Shown here: positions 48,435 through 57,621 of the stretch, piece after piece | How the letters are laid out: each line of letters starts with the position of its first letter | Numbering within the stretch: the first letter of the stretch is position 1 | Origin: Paracoccus thiocyanatus | GTDB lineage: Bacteria > Pseudomonadota > Alphaproteobacteria > Rhodobacterales > Rhodobacteraceae | DNA: 64,000 nucleotides | Direction of reading: 5' to 3' | Assembly (NCBI RefSeq): GCF_900156255.1 | Contig: NZ_FTMK01000003.1 | Location: 124,001-188,000, forward strand | Translations under genes and position numbers: made by a program | The notes under the pieces: generated by a model | The model's input: the letters and a program-made list of their open reading frames with translations, nothing else | Told to the model about the DNA's origin: nothing | Databases searched by the model: none

Positions 48435-49469
48435 TTATCCCTGCTGGGAGGCTTTCGCGCGCATGGTCAGCGCCAGGTCCTCGATCATGTCCTCCTGGCC
48501 GCCGACCATGCCCTGCCGGCCCAGTTCGATCAGCAGATCGCGGGCGGGGATGCCATAGCGCTGTTCGGCGCGTTCGGCGAACAGCAGGAAAGAGGAATAG
48601 ACCCCCGCATAGCCCAGGATCAGGGAACTGCGGTCCACCCGGATCGGGCGTTCCATCATCGGCACCACCAGGTCCTCGGCCGCGTCCTGCACCCCGAAAA
48701 GATCGACCCCGGTGGCGATGCCCATGCGGTTGAAAACCGCCACCAACTGCTCGGTCGCGGCATTGCCGGCGCCGGCGCCCAGCCCGGCAAGCGCCCCGTC
48801 GATCCGGCCCGCCCCCGCCTGAACCGCCGCAAGCGAATTGGCGATCGCCATGCCCAGATTGTTGTGGCCGTGGAACCCCACCCCGGTTTCGGGCCGCAAG
48901 GCGTCGCGCAGCGCGCCGATGCGGGCGGTCACGTCGGCGGGCAGCAGATAGCCGGCGGAATCGGTGCAATAGACCGTGCCCGCGCCATAGCTTTCCATCA
49001 GGCGTGCCTGCTCGGCCAGTTTTTCGGGCGATGCGCGATGCGCCATCATCAAAAAGCCGACCGTGTCGATCCCGGTTCCTGCGGCGTGGCGGATATGCTG
49101 CTCGGCGCAATCGGCCTCGGTGCAATGGGTGGCGATGCGCACGCCCGAGATGCCGCAATCCATCGCCTGTTTCAGCATGTCGACCGTGCCGATTCCGGGC
49201 AGAAGCAGGGCGGAAACCTTGGCCTGCTTCATCCTGGGGACGACGGCGCGCAGATAATCCAGATCGTCATGCGCGGCGAAGCCGTAATTCACCGACGAGC
49301 CGCCAAGCCCGTCTCCGTGGCTGACCTCGATCCAGGGGATGCCGGCTTCGTCGGCGGCGCAGGCCACCGCGACCATCTGTGCGGTCGACATCTGGTGGCG
49401 CAGGGGATGCATCCCGTCGCGCAGGCTCATTTCGTGCAGGATGACCTTGCGTTCGCCGGTGGTGTTCAT
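48435..49469 (-). CDS. mhpE: 4-hydroxy-2-oxovalerate aldolase
   Basis: A 344-residue divalent-metal pyruvate aldolase that cleaves 4-hydroxy-2-oxopentanoate to pyruvate and acetaldehyde. The active-site motif SLRDGMH (Arg17, Asp18, His21) and the metal-binding [11 protein letters not shown] match DmpG/BphI/MhpE, and the C-terminal communication domain is full length. It overlaps the next gene (acylating acetaldehyde dehydrogenase) by 4 bases. The two proteins form a channelling complex in all known pathways. The 2-oxopent-4-enoate hydratase that usually accompanies them is absent. Confidence 0.93.
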   Translation of the reverse strand: MNTTGERKVILHEMSLRDGMHPLRHQMSTAQMVAVACAADEAGIPWIEVSHGDGLGGSSVNYGFAAHDDLDYLRAVVPRMKQAKVSALLLPGIGTVDMLKQAMDCGISGVRIATHCTEADCAEQHIRHAAGTGIDTVGFLMMAHRASPEKLAEQARLMESYGAGTVYCTDSAGYLLPADVTARIGALRDALRPETGVGFHGHNNLGMAIANSLAAVQAGAGRIDGALAGLGAGAGNAATEQLVAVFNRMGIATGVDLFGVQDAAEDLVVPMMERPIRVDRSSLILGYAGVYSSFLLFAERAEQRYGIPARDLLIELGRQGMVGGQEDMIEDLALTMRAKASQQG

Positions 49470-50392
49470 GGCTTTCCCCCTTGGCCGCGTGCCGGCAAGG
49501 CGATGCGGCCTTCCGCGGCCTCGACCGCGAAAAGCTCGGCCGTGCGCAGGGCTGCTGCCGTCATGATGTCAAGATTGCCCGCATATTTGGGAAGGAAATC
49601 GCCCAGCCCCTCGACCTCCAGGAACAGCGACACCCGCCGGTCGTCGAAGACCGGCCCGTTCACCAGCCGGTAGCCGGGAACGTATTTCTGCACCTCGGCC
49701 AGCATGGCCTGGACGCTTTCGGTGATCTTCTGCTGGTCGGGCGCGCCTTGGGTCAGCACATGCACGGTGTCGCGCATGATCAGCGGCGGCTCGGCCGGGT
49801 TGACGATGATGATCGCCTTGCCCCTGCGCGCGCCGCCCACGGTTTCGACGGCGGCGGCGGTGGTGCGGGTGAACTCGTCGATATTGCGCCGCGTTCCCGG
49901 CCCGACCGAGCGCGAGGAGACCGAGGCGACGATTTCGCCGTAATCCACCGGCTGCACCCGGCTGACGGCGGCAACCATGGGGATCGTCGCCTGTCCGCCG
50001 CAAGTGACCATGTTCACGTTCATCCGCGCGGCGCGGACATGCTCGGCCAGGTTGACCGGGGGCACGCAGAACGGGCCGATCGCCGCCGGGGTCAGGTCGA
50101 TCATCATCACGCCCAACTGGTTGAGAAGGCGCGCGTTTTCTGCATGCGCATAGGCCGAGGTCGCGTCGAAGGCGATGCGGATGTCGTCGTCAAGCACATG
50201 GGGCAGGGCGCCGGCCACCCCTTGGGCGCTGGTGCGCAGCCCCATTGCGGCCGCGCGTTTCAGCCCCTCTGATTGCGGTTCGATCCCCACCATCCAGCGC
50301 GGCTCGATCCATTCCGAACGCGCCATCTTCATCAGCAGGTCGGTTCCGATATTGCCGGGACCGATGATGAGGGCGCCGAGTTTGCGGCTCAT
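49466..50392 (-). CDS. mhpF: Acetaldehyde dehydrogenase (acetylating)
   Basis: A 308-residue NAD- and CoA-dependent enzyme that turns channelled acetaldehyde into acetyl-CoA. The Rossmann loop [11 protein letters not shown], the catalytic cysteine in [13 protein letters not shown] (Cys131) and the inter-domain [20 protein letters not shown] match DmpF/BphJ. It is the obligate partner of the overlapping aldolase. The upstream FAH-family gene ends 30 bases before its start. Confidence 0.93.
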   Translation of the reverse strand: MSRKLGALIIGPGNIGTDLLMKMARSEWIEPRWMVGIEPQSEGLKRAAAMGLRTSAQGVAGALPHVLDDDIRIAFDATSAYAHAENARLLNQLGVMMIDLTPAAIGPFCVPPVNLAEHVRAARMNVNMVTCGGQATIPMVAAVSRVQPVDYGEIVASVSSRSVGPGTRRNIDEFTRTTAAAVETVGGARRGKAIIIVNPAEPPLIMRDTVHVLTQGAPDQQKITESVQAMLAEVQKYVPGYRLVNGPVFDDRRVSLFLEVEGLGDFLPKYAGNLDIMTAAALRTAELFAVEAAEGRIALPARGQGGKP

Positions 50393-50422
50393 TTTCCTGG
50401 TTCCTTCATGCAGGCGGCTTGT

Positions 50423-51274
50423 TCAGCGCGGCTGGCTGTCGCGGATGGTCTGGCGCTGCCGGCCAAGCCCTTCGATGCCCAGTTCCACCACGTCGCCGGG
50501 TTTCAGCCAGACCGGATCGGGTTTCATTCCCATGCCGACGCCGGGCGGCGTGCCGGTGGCGATCACGTCGCCGGGCATCAGGGTCATGAAGCGGCTGACG
50601 TAAGAGACGATGGTGGCGGGGTCGAAGATCATCGTGCCGGTATTGCCGGTCTGCCGACGCTCGCCATTCACATCCAGCCACATGTCCAGGTCGTTCACGT
50701 CCGCGATCTCGTCGCGCGTGACCAGCCAGGGGCCAAGCGGGCCGAACGTGTCGCAACCCTTGCCCTTGTCCCATTGCGGCGACTGCATCTGGAAGGCGCG
50801 TTCCGAGATGTCATTGGCCAGGCACCACCCCGCCACATGGTCAAGCGCGCTTTCGCGCGTGACGTTGCGGGCAATGGTGCCGATGACGATGGCCAGTTCG
50901 ACCTCCCAGTCCAGCTTGCTGCCGCCTTGGGGCATGATGGTGTCGTCGTCGGGGCCGCAGATCGCGGTGACGGCCTTCATGAAGATGATCGGCTCGGGCG
51001 GAATCGGCAGGTTGGATTCGGCGGCATGGTCGGAATAGTTCAGGCCGATGCAGATATATTTGCCGATCCCCTCCAGCGGCGGGCCCAGCCGGGGATTGCC
51101 CTGGACCAGCGGCAGCCGGGAGGCATCGACTGCCGCAAGGGCCGAAAGCGCGGCAGGAGAGATATCCGCCCCCGTCAGCCGCGCCTTCAGGGCCGACAGG
51201 TCGCGCAATCCGCCCGCCGCGTCGATCATCCCCGGCCTTTCCTGGCCGGCGGGGCCAAATCTGCAAAGTTTCAT
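50423..51274 (-). CDS. Fumarylacetoacetate hydrolase family protein
   Basis: A 283-residue metal-dependent FAH-fold enzyme. KYICIGLNYSDHAAES, the metal site EVELAIVIG with the preceding LDWE, and the C-terminal MTLMPGDVIATGTPPGVG are typical. Relatives include acylpyruvate hydrolases, 2,4-diketo-3-deoxy-sugar-acid hydrolases and 2-hydroxyhepta-2,4-diene-dioate isomerases. Beside an SDR and an aldolase that also deals with 2-oxo acids, a 2,4-dioxo acid hydrolase is the most natural guess, but the reaction is not established. Confidence 0.85.
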   Translation of the reverse strand: MKLCRFGPAGQERPGMIDAAGGLRDLSALKARLTGADISPAALSALAAVDASRLPLVQGNPRLGPPLEGIGKYICIGLNYSDHAAESNLPIPPEPIIFMKAVTAICGPDDDTIMPQGGSKLDWEVELAIVIGTIARNVTRESALDHVAGWCLANDISERAFQMQSPQWDKGKGCDTFGPLGPWLVTRDEIADVNDLDMWLDVNGERRQTGNTGTMIFDPATIVSYVSRFMTLMPGDVIATGTPPGVGMGMKPDPVWLKPGDVVELGIEGLGRQRQTIRDSQPR

Positions 51275-51320
51275 CGGCTATCCTTTCTTTGTGGCGCCGC
51301 AGGTCGCACTGCGGCAGGGG

Positions 51321-52070
51321 TCAGATGGCAAGGAAACCGCCATCGACCGGCAGAACGTGGCCCGTGGTCATCGCCGCGCGCGGACCGGCCAGAAAGGCCA
51401 CCGCTTCGGCAACGTCGCCGGGGCTGGCAAGGCGGCGCATGGGCGTGAACAGGCCGACCCTTTCGACAAAGCCGGGATCCGCCTTCAGCGGCGCGATCAG
51501 ATCGGTATCGACCCAGGTCGGGGCCACCGCATTCACCCTGATGCCATGGCAGGCCCATTCCGCCGCCAGCGCGCGGGTCAGGTTGACCATCCCGCCCTTG
51601 CTGGCCTGATACGACAGATTGGCGTAAAGCCCGCCCGACAGGCCCATGATCGAGGCGACGTTGACGATATTGCCGCCTTTGCGGGGGATCATGATCCGCC
51701 CGGCCGCCTGCGCGCACAGGAAGCTGCCGGTCAGGTTGACGGCGATCACCCGGTCCCAGTCCTGGGGCCGGCAGTCCAGCGTCGGGCCGCGAATGGCGAT
51801 TCCGGCATTGTTCACCAGCAGGTCCAGCCCCTCGCCGGCCTGGTCGATCTTGGCAAAGACCCGGCCCACCGCCTGCGGGTCCGCGACGTCCAGGGCCATG
51901 GCCGTGGCGCCGGTTTCGCCGCAAGCCATGTCGAGGGCATCTTCGTCATGGTCCAGCAGGATGACGCGGTAGCCTTCGCGCATCAGCGTCACGGCGCAGG
52001 CCCGGCCGATGCCGCCGGCGCCGCCGGTGATCGCCGCGACGGGCGCAATCTGGCCGGATTCGTCCTGCAT
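51321..52070 (-). CDS. Short-chain dehydrogenase/reductase (SDR)
   Basis: A 249-residue NAD(P)-dependent oxidoreductase of the classical SDR type: cofactor loop AAITGGAGGIGRACAV, Asp in LLDHD that favours NAD, LVNNAGIAIRG, catalytic Tyr and Lys in SYQASKGG, and GHVLPVDGG at the C terminus. It is the first gene of the minus-strand operon, divergent from the Lrp-type regulator. Oxidising a secondary alcohol at C4 of a 2-oxo acid would fit the FAH-family neighbour, as in sugar-acid pathways. The substrate is not determined. Confidence 0.85.
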   Translation of the reverse strand: MQDESGQIAPVAAITGGAGGIGRACAVTLMREGYRVILLDHDEDALDMACGETGATAMALDVADPQAVGRVFAKIDQAGEGLDLLVNNAGIAIRGPTLDCRPQDWDRVIAVNLTGSFLCAQAAGRIMIPRKGGNIVNVASIMGLSGGLYANLSYQASKGGMVNLTRALAAEWACHGIRVNAVAPTWVDTDLIAPLKADPGFVERVGLFTPMRRLASPGDVAEAVAFLAGPRAAMTTGHVLPVDGGFLAI

Positions 52071-52170
52071 GTGGCTGCTTTCCCTTCGTTAGGCCGGATG
52101 ACCCGATCCGTTGCGGGCAGCCTAGCGGCAAGGTGGCGCTTGATCCTGACTTGTGGCGCTGGAAAACAGC

Positions 52171-52199
52171 AAATAAAACCGTTCATCAAATTAAACCGT
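52171..52199. promoter_or_regulatory. Repeated operator in the SDR/lrp intergenic region
   Basis: AATAAAACCGTTCATCAAA (52172-52190) matches at 17 of 19 positions the reverse complement of the sequence at 52912-52930 before the liv operon. In addition, AAATAAAACCGT (52171-52182) is repeated as AAATTAAACCGT (52188-52199), 17 bases on. Such helically phased direct repeats suit an Lrp-type oligomer. Confidence 0.6.
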
Positions 52200-52221
52200 C
52201 ACAACTGTTCAGGATTCGCGC

Positions 52222-52668
52222 ATGGTGCTGGATGAAATCGACCGCAGGATACTAGAGGCGCTGCGGCGTAACGCGCGGGCCAGCCATGTGGAACTGGCCG
52301 CGCAAGTAGGCCTGTCCGCCTCGGCCTGCGCGCGGCGGATCCGCATTCTTGAACATGAGGGCGTGATCCGCGGCTATACCACGATCCGCGACGTGTCCGC
52401 GGCCAAGGCGCGCCGGCCGGTCTTTATCCAGGTAAAACTGGCGACTCCCAACGCGGAATCGATGCGGAAATTCGAAAATGCCGCGCGAAAATGCGAAGAG
52501 GTGCGCGAGTGCTTCCTGATGACCGGAGAGGCCGACTACCTGCTGCGGATCGAGATCGACGGCCTTGACGACTTCGAATCCGTGCATGCCGAGGTGCTGT
52601 CGCGCCTGCCCGGCGTCTCGGGGATGCTCTCAAGCTTCACGATCCGCAGCGTCTTTTCCTATCTTTGA
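52222..52668 (+). CDS. Lrp/AsnC-family transcriptional regulator
   Basis: A 148-residue regulator: helix-turn-helix at about 1-60 (LDEIDRRILEALRRNARASHVELAAQVGLSASACARRIRILE) and a C-terminal RAM ligand-binding domain (about 65-145: ECFLMTGEADYLLRIEIDGLDDFESV). It is divergent from the SDR-FAH-aldolase operon and precedes the transporter operon. Operator-like repeats lie on both sides, so it probably controls both and its own gene. The family usually senses amino acids or related small carboxylates. Confidence 0.9.
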   Translation: MVLDEIDRRILEALRRNARASHVELAAQVGLSASACARRIRILEHEGVIRGYTTIRDVSAAKARRPVFIQVKLATPNAESMRKFENAARKCEEVRECFLMTGEADYLLRIEIDGLDDFESVHAEVLSRLPGVSGMLSSFTIRSVFSYL

Positions 52669-52911
52669 ACGCCGGAGCCTCTGGCGGAACGGTGGGAATC
52701 ACCCCCGGTGCGGGCGGTTGGCCCGACCCTGTTCCCCGAGAATAACGGTTCATCCAGGGGTAGAAATGTTCCGCCGGTAACGTCGGGCAGGGAACACCTG
52801 ATTCAGGGAAAACCCCCCGAAGCTTTCCCAATTAATCGCTATATGGCTGTAAAACATGCGATTTATGCTGAGCAAAGCACCTTCTCCTAGCACCTTTCCC
52901 GCGCCTCGCTT

Positions 52912-52930
52912 TTTGATGAAACGTTTTATT
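52912..52930. promoter_or_regulatory. Shared 19-bp operator before the liv-type operon
   Basis: TTTGATGAAACGTTTTATT matches the minus strand of 52172-52190 (TTTGATGAACGGTTTTATT) at 17 of 19 positions. It overlaps the first two bases of the -35 TTGACA, so a bound protein would directly affect RNA polymerase. Confidence 0.6.
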
Positions 52931-52957
52931 GACAAGGCCGTTCTGCCCGCCTTAGGT
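52929..52957 (+). promoter_or_regulatory. Promoter of the liv-type catabolic operon
   Basis: TTGACA (52929-52934), a perfect -35, and TTAGGT (52952-52957) are separated by 17 bases, 97 bases before the first gene. Confidence 0.65.
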
Positions 52958-53053
52958 TAACGGCGTGGCGGTAGTGATGGGCACTTCGGAAGGAGGGGTG
53001 TCTGCGGGGCCGCGGTTGCGGGCCGCCAAGCCACCAACAGGGGAGGATATGGA

Positions 53054-54226
53054 ATGGCTTTGGGTTTTGGCCGTCTTTTGGGCGGGACTTTGCTTGCGTC
53101 CCTGGCCTTGGGCGGGACGGCTTTCGGTTGCGAACTGAAGATCGGCTCTCCGGCGGTTCTTTCGGGGCCTGCGGCGCAATGGGGCCTTGCCCTGCGCGGC
53201 GCGCTTGAATTTGTCGCCAAGGAAACCATGCAAGAAGAGCGGCTTGTCATCGACGGCACGCCCTGCACCGTCACGCCGGTGGTGATCGATTCCAAATATA
53301 CCGCCGAAGGCGCCGCCTCGGCCATGAACGCCCTGGCGGCCGAGGGGGTCAAGGTCGTCGTCGGTGCGGTCGGATCGCCCGAAGTGACCGGGATGAAGCC
53401 GGTGGCGACGCGCAACCGCATGGTTGCCATGGTCAACAGCTTTGCCAAGGACGCCATCGGCCCGCAATGGCCCAACGTGTTTCATATCGGACCCGGACCG
53501 TCGGGCTGGGCCGGCCCGATCATCGACAAGGGGCTGGAGCTTTACGACTTCGACACGGTCGCCATCGTCGCGCCGAACGATCAGGGCGGCACCGATATCG
53601 CCAGCGTGAACGCCCAGGTCTTCAAGGAAAAGGGCGTCACGGCGGTCGAAGAATATTACCAGCGCGGAACGACCAATTTCGCGCCGATCATCACGCGGCT
53701 GATGGGGGCAAATCCCGGTGCCGTCGATCTGGCGTCCTCGCCCGCGGGCGATGCGGGGATCATCGTGAAGCAGTTGCGCCAGGCCGGCTTTACCGGGCCG
53801 ATCTTCCGCCTTGGCGGGCCGGGCACCGAAGAGATCGGCCGCGTGGCCGGGGGCTATGGCGTGCTTCAGGACTTCATCTGGTTCGAGCCGGTCGCCATGG
53901 ACGAAAACCTGCGCGCGCTTGAAGAAAAGCATCTCGAACTGATGGGCAGCCCGCGCCCCGAGAACGGCGACTATTTCCGCTGGGTCTATGCGGCGCGGAT
54001 GATGATCAAGGCGGTCCAGGCGGCGCAAACGGTCGATGACGCCGAAAAGATCGCCGAGGCGATGCGCAGCCTGCCGGTGGATGACGAGAATATCGGCGCC
54101 GGTCACTGGATCGGCCAGGGCTTCTTCGGGATCAACCAGGAAATGTCCTATCCCTTTGCCATCGGCCTGATCCAGGGCGGCGAGCAAAAGGATTTCATCC
54201 GCGCTGAAGCTGTCAGCGAAGGCTGA
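53054..54226 (+). CDS. Branched-chain-type ABC transporter substrate-binding protein
   Basis: A 390-residue periplasmic binding protein of the HAAT (LivK-like) type. The signal peptide covers about 1-25 (LLASLALGGTAFG). The mature part has two lobes with IGSPAVLSGPAAQWG, VVIDSKYTAEGAASAMNALAAEGVKVVVGAVGS and YYQRGTTNFAPIITRLMGANPGAVDL. GGGGAGGATATGG precedes the ATG. It captures the ligand for the permeases and ATPases encoded next. HAAT receptors bind branched amino acids but also many carboxylates and amides, so the following CoA-ester enzymes are the better clue to substrate. Confidence 0.9.
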   Translation: MALGFGRLLGGTLLASLALGGTAFGCELKIGSPAVLSGPAAQWGLALRGALEFVAKETMQEERLVIDGTPCTVTPVVIDSKYTAEGAASAMNALAAEGVKVVVGAVGSPEVTGMKPVATRNRMVAMVNSFAKDAIGPQWPNVFHIGPGPSGWAGPIIDKGLELYDFDTVAIVAPNDQGGTDIASVNAQVFKEKGVTAVEEYYQRGTTNFAPIITRLMGANPGAVDLASSPAGDAGIIVKQLRQAGFTGPIFRLGGPGTEEIGRVAGGYGVLQDFIWFEPVAMDENLRALEEKHLELMGSPRPENGDYFRWVYAARMMIKAVQAAQTVDDAEKIAEAMRSLPVDDENIGAGHWIGQGFFGINQEMSYPFAIGLIQGGEQKDFIRAEAVSEG

Positions 54227-54243
54227 CAGGCCGGGGAGGAACC

Positions 54244-55110
54244 ATGGAAGGCTTCATTGCAACGGGGCTGATCGGCATCAGCCTGGGGTCTCAATATACC
54301 CTGCTCGCGCTTGGGTTCACGCTGATCTTCGGCATCCTGGGCGTGGTGAATTTCGCGCATGGCGGCTTTTACGTAATGGGCGGCTATGTCGCCTATTACT
54401 GCACCGCCATGCTGGGCCTGCCCTATCCGGTCGCGCTGGTGATCGCGGTGGGCAGCACCGCGGCGCTGGGATGGCTGTTCGAGGTGCTGATCCTGGAACG
54501 GGTGATCGAGGATCACCAGGCCACCTTGATGGTCACGATGGGGTTCTACCTTGTCATGGCGACGGCGATCCTGGTCATCTTCGGGGCTGAATCGCCGGAA
54601 TTCTCGTTCCCTCTTTCGGGGGTCTGGCGGGCGGGCGGGATCTATTTCCCCTATGCGAACATGGTGGTCCTTGGGGTCTGCCTCGCTGCAATCGCCTTGG
54701 TTTACTGGCTGGTCTATCGCACGAATGTCGGCCGCGCCATGCGCGCCATGGCCGAGGATCGTGCGGTGGCGGGCGCGCTGGGGATGCGGACGAAAGTCCT
54801 GTTTCCCCTGGCCTTCGCCCTGGCGACCGGCCTTGCCGGGCTGACCGGGGCGCTGGTGACGCCGATCCTGGCGCTGGCGCCGCATGTCGGCGACCCGGTC
54901 CTGGCGTTTTCATTCCTGACCGTGATCCTGGGCGGGCTGGGCAGCGTGACGGGCGCCACCGTCGCCGCCTTCATCGTCGGGCTGGTCGAGGCTTACGCCG
55001 CCGTCTACCTGGGCGGCTCCAAGGGCGCGCTGACGCTGTTCGTCCTGGTGCTGATCATCCTGGTGATCCGGCCGCAGGGCCTGCTGGGCAAGGAGGTTCG
55101 CCGGGCATGA
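54244..55110 (+). CDS. livH: ABC transporter permease, LivH type
   Basis: A 288-residue inner-membrane permease with about eight helices. LivH hallmarks are FIATGLIGISLGSQYTLLALGFTLIFGILGVVNFAHGGFYVMGGY at the N terminus and the ATPase-contact loop GRAMRAMAEDRAVAGALGMRT near the middle. The start lies 17 bases after the binding-protein gene behind GGGGAGGAACC. It overlaps the next permease gene by 4 bases. Confidence 0.93.
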   Translation: MEGFIATGLIGISLGSQYTLLALGFTLIFGILGVVNFAHGGFYVMGGYVAYYCTAMLGLPYPVALVIAVGSTAALGWLFEVLILERVIEDHQATLMVTMGFYLVMATAILVIFGAESPEFSFPLSGVWRAGGIYFPYANMVVLGVCLAAIALVYWLVYRTNVGRAMRAMAEDRAVAGALGMRTKVLFPLAFALATGLAGLTGALVTPILALAPHVGDPVLAFSFLTVILGGLGSVTGATVAAFIVGLVEAYAAVYLGGSKGALTLFVLVLIILVIRPQGLLGKEVRRA

Positions 55111-56150
55111 CCACCGCCACAGCAACAGTTTCCGGCTATCTGAAGCAGAAAGCCCCGTTTTTCAGCGGCCATGAATGGATCACGCTCGGGATCGTTCTTC
55201 TGGCCTTTGCCATCCCGACCCTGACCGCCAATCCGCAATTCCTGTCGCAGGCCAACCTGATCCTGATCGCGGCCACGGCGGCGCTTGGCGTCTATATCAT
55301 GCTGCGGCTGGACCTGATGAGCTTTGCCGTCCCCTCTTTCATGGCGATCGGCGGCTATACCGTGGCCGTGCTGTCGCTGCGGCTTGGGGTGACGGATGTG
55401 ATCGTGCTGGGGCTTGCGGCTTTCCTGGTGCCGGCGCTTTGCGCCATTCCGCTGGGCTGGCTGATCCTGCGGCTCAAGGGCGTCTATTTCGTGCTCGTGA
55501 CCTTCGTGCTGACCGAGATCGTCCAGCTTCTGCTGTTCGAGGCAGCGCCGCTGACCGGGGGATCGAACGGCCTGGTGGGCATGCCGGCCGTCCGCTTCTT
55601 CGGCATCGAGCTGTGGGACAATTCCCATGTGCTGCTGACCACCACCGGGCTGGCCTTTGCGGGCTTTCTGATCACCGCGATCTTCACGCGGCGCTTTCGC
55701 TACGAATTCGCCGCCATCGAAAAGAACGACGTGCTTGCCGAAAGCCTGGGGCTGGCCTGCTGGAAATACAAGGCCATGGCTTTCGCGGTCGCCGCGGGTG
55801 TTTCGGGCCTTGCCGGCTTTGCGCTGGTCAACATGCTGATGACGGCGCATCCGACCTCTTTCGCGCCGATGTCCTCGGTCAATTACATCACCTATACGAT
55901 CGTGGGCGGCAAAGGCTCGATCCTGGGCACGCTGGTCGGGGCGATCCTGTTGGTCTCGGCCACGGATTACTTCGCGCTGCGCGGCGAGCTGTCGCCGGGG
56001 CTGTTCGGCCTGCTCATCATCGTCGTGACCCTGCTGGCGCGGGGCGGCGTGATCGGCACCGTGACGACGCTGGTCCGGTCCTGGCGCGGCAAGGGGATGC
56101 GACCTCTGGCCGATGGTGCGGCCCGCAAGGCCCCGAAAGGGGGTGCCTGA
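55107..56150 (+). CDS. livM: ABC transporter permease, LivM type
   Basis: A 347-residue permease with about ten hydrophobic segments: a short cytoplasmic N terminus, then LivM-type motifs LRLDLMSFAVPSFMAIGGYTVAVL, RFRYEFAAIEKNDVLAESLGLACWKYKAMAF (EAA-like loop) and YTIVGGKGSILGTLVGAILL. It pairs with LivH in the membrane. It overlaps the ATPase gene that follows by 1 base (TGATG). Confidence 0.93.
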   Translation: MTTATATVSGYLKQKAPFFSGHEWITLGIVLLAFAIPTLTANPQFLSQANLILIAATAALGVYIMLRLDLMSFAVPSFMAIGGYTVAVLSLRLGVTDVIVLGLAAFLVPALCAIPLGWLILRLKGVYFVLVTFVLTEIVQLLLFEAAPLTGGSNGLVGMPAVRFFGIELWDNSHVLLTTTGLAFAGFLITAIFTRRFRYEFAAIEKNDVLAESLGLACWKYKAMAFAVAAGVSGLAGFALVNMLMTAHPTSFAPMSSVNYITYTIVGGKGSILGTLVGAILLVSATDYFALRGELSPGLFGLLIIVVTLLARGGVIGTVTTLVRSWRGKGMRPLADGAARKAPKGGA

Positions 56151-56911
56151 TGAACGCGGCTGCCGAAATCCAGGGCGAGGCGCTTTATGCCGAGCGGATG
56201 TCCAAGGCCTTTGGCGGGCTGAAGGTCTTTCACGACGTCAGCTTCACCCTGCCGCCGGGCGGACTTCTGGGGGTGATCGGGCCGAACGGCGCCGGCAAGA
56301 CGACGATGATCAACATCATCTCGGGCCGCCTGGCCCCCAGTTCGGGCCAGGTCCGCCTGGGCGACACCCGCATCGACGGGCGCCCGGTCTATGACAATGC
56401 CGGCCGCGGCCTGGTGCGCAGCTTCCAGCAGACCGCCACGTTCAGCGGCTATACGGTCAGCGACAACCTGCGTTCGGCCCTGCGCTTTGCGCGCCGCGAC
56501 CTGTCGGTGCTGGAGCGGCTGGCGCCGCTTCTGGACCAGTTCGGCCTGGTCGAGAACTGGAACCGCCATGCCGAGGTGCTGCCCTACGGCCTGCAAAAGA
56601 TGCTGGGCCTGACCATGGCGCTGGCGACGCAACCGCGGATCCTGCTGCTCGACGAGCCGGCGGCGGGCCTGGAGAAATCCGAGCGCAGCAATATCGACGC
56701 CTATATCGGCTTCGCGCAGCGCGAGTTCGGCTGTGGCGTGCTGCTGGTCGAACATGACATGGAACTGATCCGCCGCTTGTGCCCCGACGTCATCGTGCTG
56801 GATGGCGGCAGGCTGATCGCGACCGGCTCCCCCGGCGAGGTGCTGAACCGCAAGGATGTGATCGACGCCTATCTGGGCGGCGGAGAGGAGGACGACGATG
56901 CTGAGCATTGA
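56150..56911 (+). CDS. livG: ABC transporter ATP-binding protein, LivG type
   Basis: A 253-residue ATPase: Walker A GPNGAGKTTMINII (about 44-57), the signature region in the LivG form (LPYGLQKMLGLTMAL), Walker B ILLLDEPAAGLEK, and the H-loop LLVEHDMELIRRLC. The signature begins PYG rather than the usual SYG or SGG, a mild departure. The ATG at 56150 overlaps the livM stop, and the 3' end overlaps the second ATPase gene by 14 bases. Confidence 0.93.
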   Translation: MNAAAEIQGEALYAERMSKAFGGLKVFHDVSFTLPPGGLLGVIGPNGAGKTTMINIISGRLAPSSGQVRLGDTRIDGRPVYDNAGRGLVRSFQQTATFSGYTVSDNLRSALRFARRDLSVLERLAPLLDQFGLVENWNRHAEVLPYGLQKMLGLTMALATQPRILLLDEPAAGLEKSERSNIDAYIGFAQREFGCGVLLVEHDMELIRRLCPDVIVLDGGRLIATGSPGEVLNRKDVIDAYLGGGEEDDDAEH

Positions 56912-57590
56912 GGATCTTCACGTCGCCTATGGCGGAACCAGGGCGGTCGACGGCGTCACCCTGAAGGTCGAGACCGGCCAGACCGTGCTGCTGATCGGCG
57001 CGAACGGCGCCGGCAAGTCCAGCCTGATCAATTCGGTGATCGGCCTGGTGCGCCATTCGCGCGGACGGATCCATTTCGACGGGCGCGACATTTCCGCGAT
57101 GTCCAGCGATGCGCGGGCCAGGGCGGGGATCGGATATTCCCCCGAAGGCCGGCGGGTCTTTGCCGCCATGTCGGTCAAGGACAACGTGCTGGCCGGCGCC
57201 GCGCGGCTTTCGGCGCGCGAACAGGCGGCGCGCTGGGACCGGATGGTCGCAGCCTTTCGGTTCCTGGGCGAACGCCAGTCGCAGCCGGCGGGCGAACTGA
57301 GCGGGGGCCAGCAGCAACTGGTCGCCATTGCGCGCGCCATGGGCGGCGCGCCCCGGCTTTTGCTGCTTGACGAGCCATTCCTTGGCCTTGCGCCGGTCTG
57401 GATCCAGCAGATTTCGGCCGCGGTGCGGCAGATGCAGGACGAAGGGATCGCGGTGCTGATGACCGAGCAGATGGCCCGGCCGGCGCTGAAGATTGCCCAT
57501 TACGGACATGTCATGCGCTCGGGGCAGATCCGCCGCTCGGGCCTGACGTCAGAGATCAGGGGGGCGGCGCTGGCAGAGGAATATCTCTGA
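56898..57590 (+). CDS. livF: ABC transporter ATP-binding protein, LivF type
   Basis: A 230-residue ATPase: Walker A GANGAGKSSLINSVIG, a canonical signature GELSGGQQQLVAIARAM, Walker B LLLLDEPFLGLAP, and MTEQMARPALKIAHYGHVM in place of the H-loop region. With LivG it forms the heterodimeric motor of the importer. It completes the transporter block; the CoA-transferase gene follows after 31 bases. Confidence 0.93.
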   Translation: MLSIEDLHVAYGGTRAVDGVTLKVETGQTVLLIGANGAGKSSLINSVIGLVRHSRGRIHFDGRDISAMSSDARARAGIGYSPEGRRVFAAMSVKDNVLAGAARLSAREQAARWDRMVAAFRFLGERQSQPAGELSGGQQQLVAIARAMGGAPRLLLLDEPFLGLAPVWIQQISAAVRQMQDEGIAVLMTEQMARPALKIAHYGHVMRSGQIRRSGLTSEIRGAALAEEYL

Positions 57591-57621
57591 TCCCCACCCG
57601 ACCCTTAAAGGAGACAATGCT

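Larger units (their letters stand above)
52669..53053. other. Intergenic control region of the liv-type operon
   Basis: These 385 bases contain no gene I can support. The second half carries an AT-rich stretch with the shared 19-bp operator and a good promoter, and ends with GGAAGGAGGGG and a GGAGG ribosome-binding site before the binding-protein gene. Confidence 0.5.
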
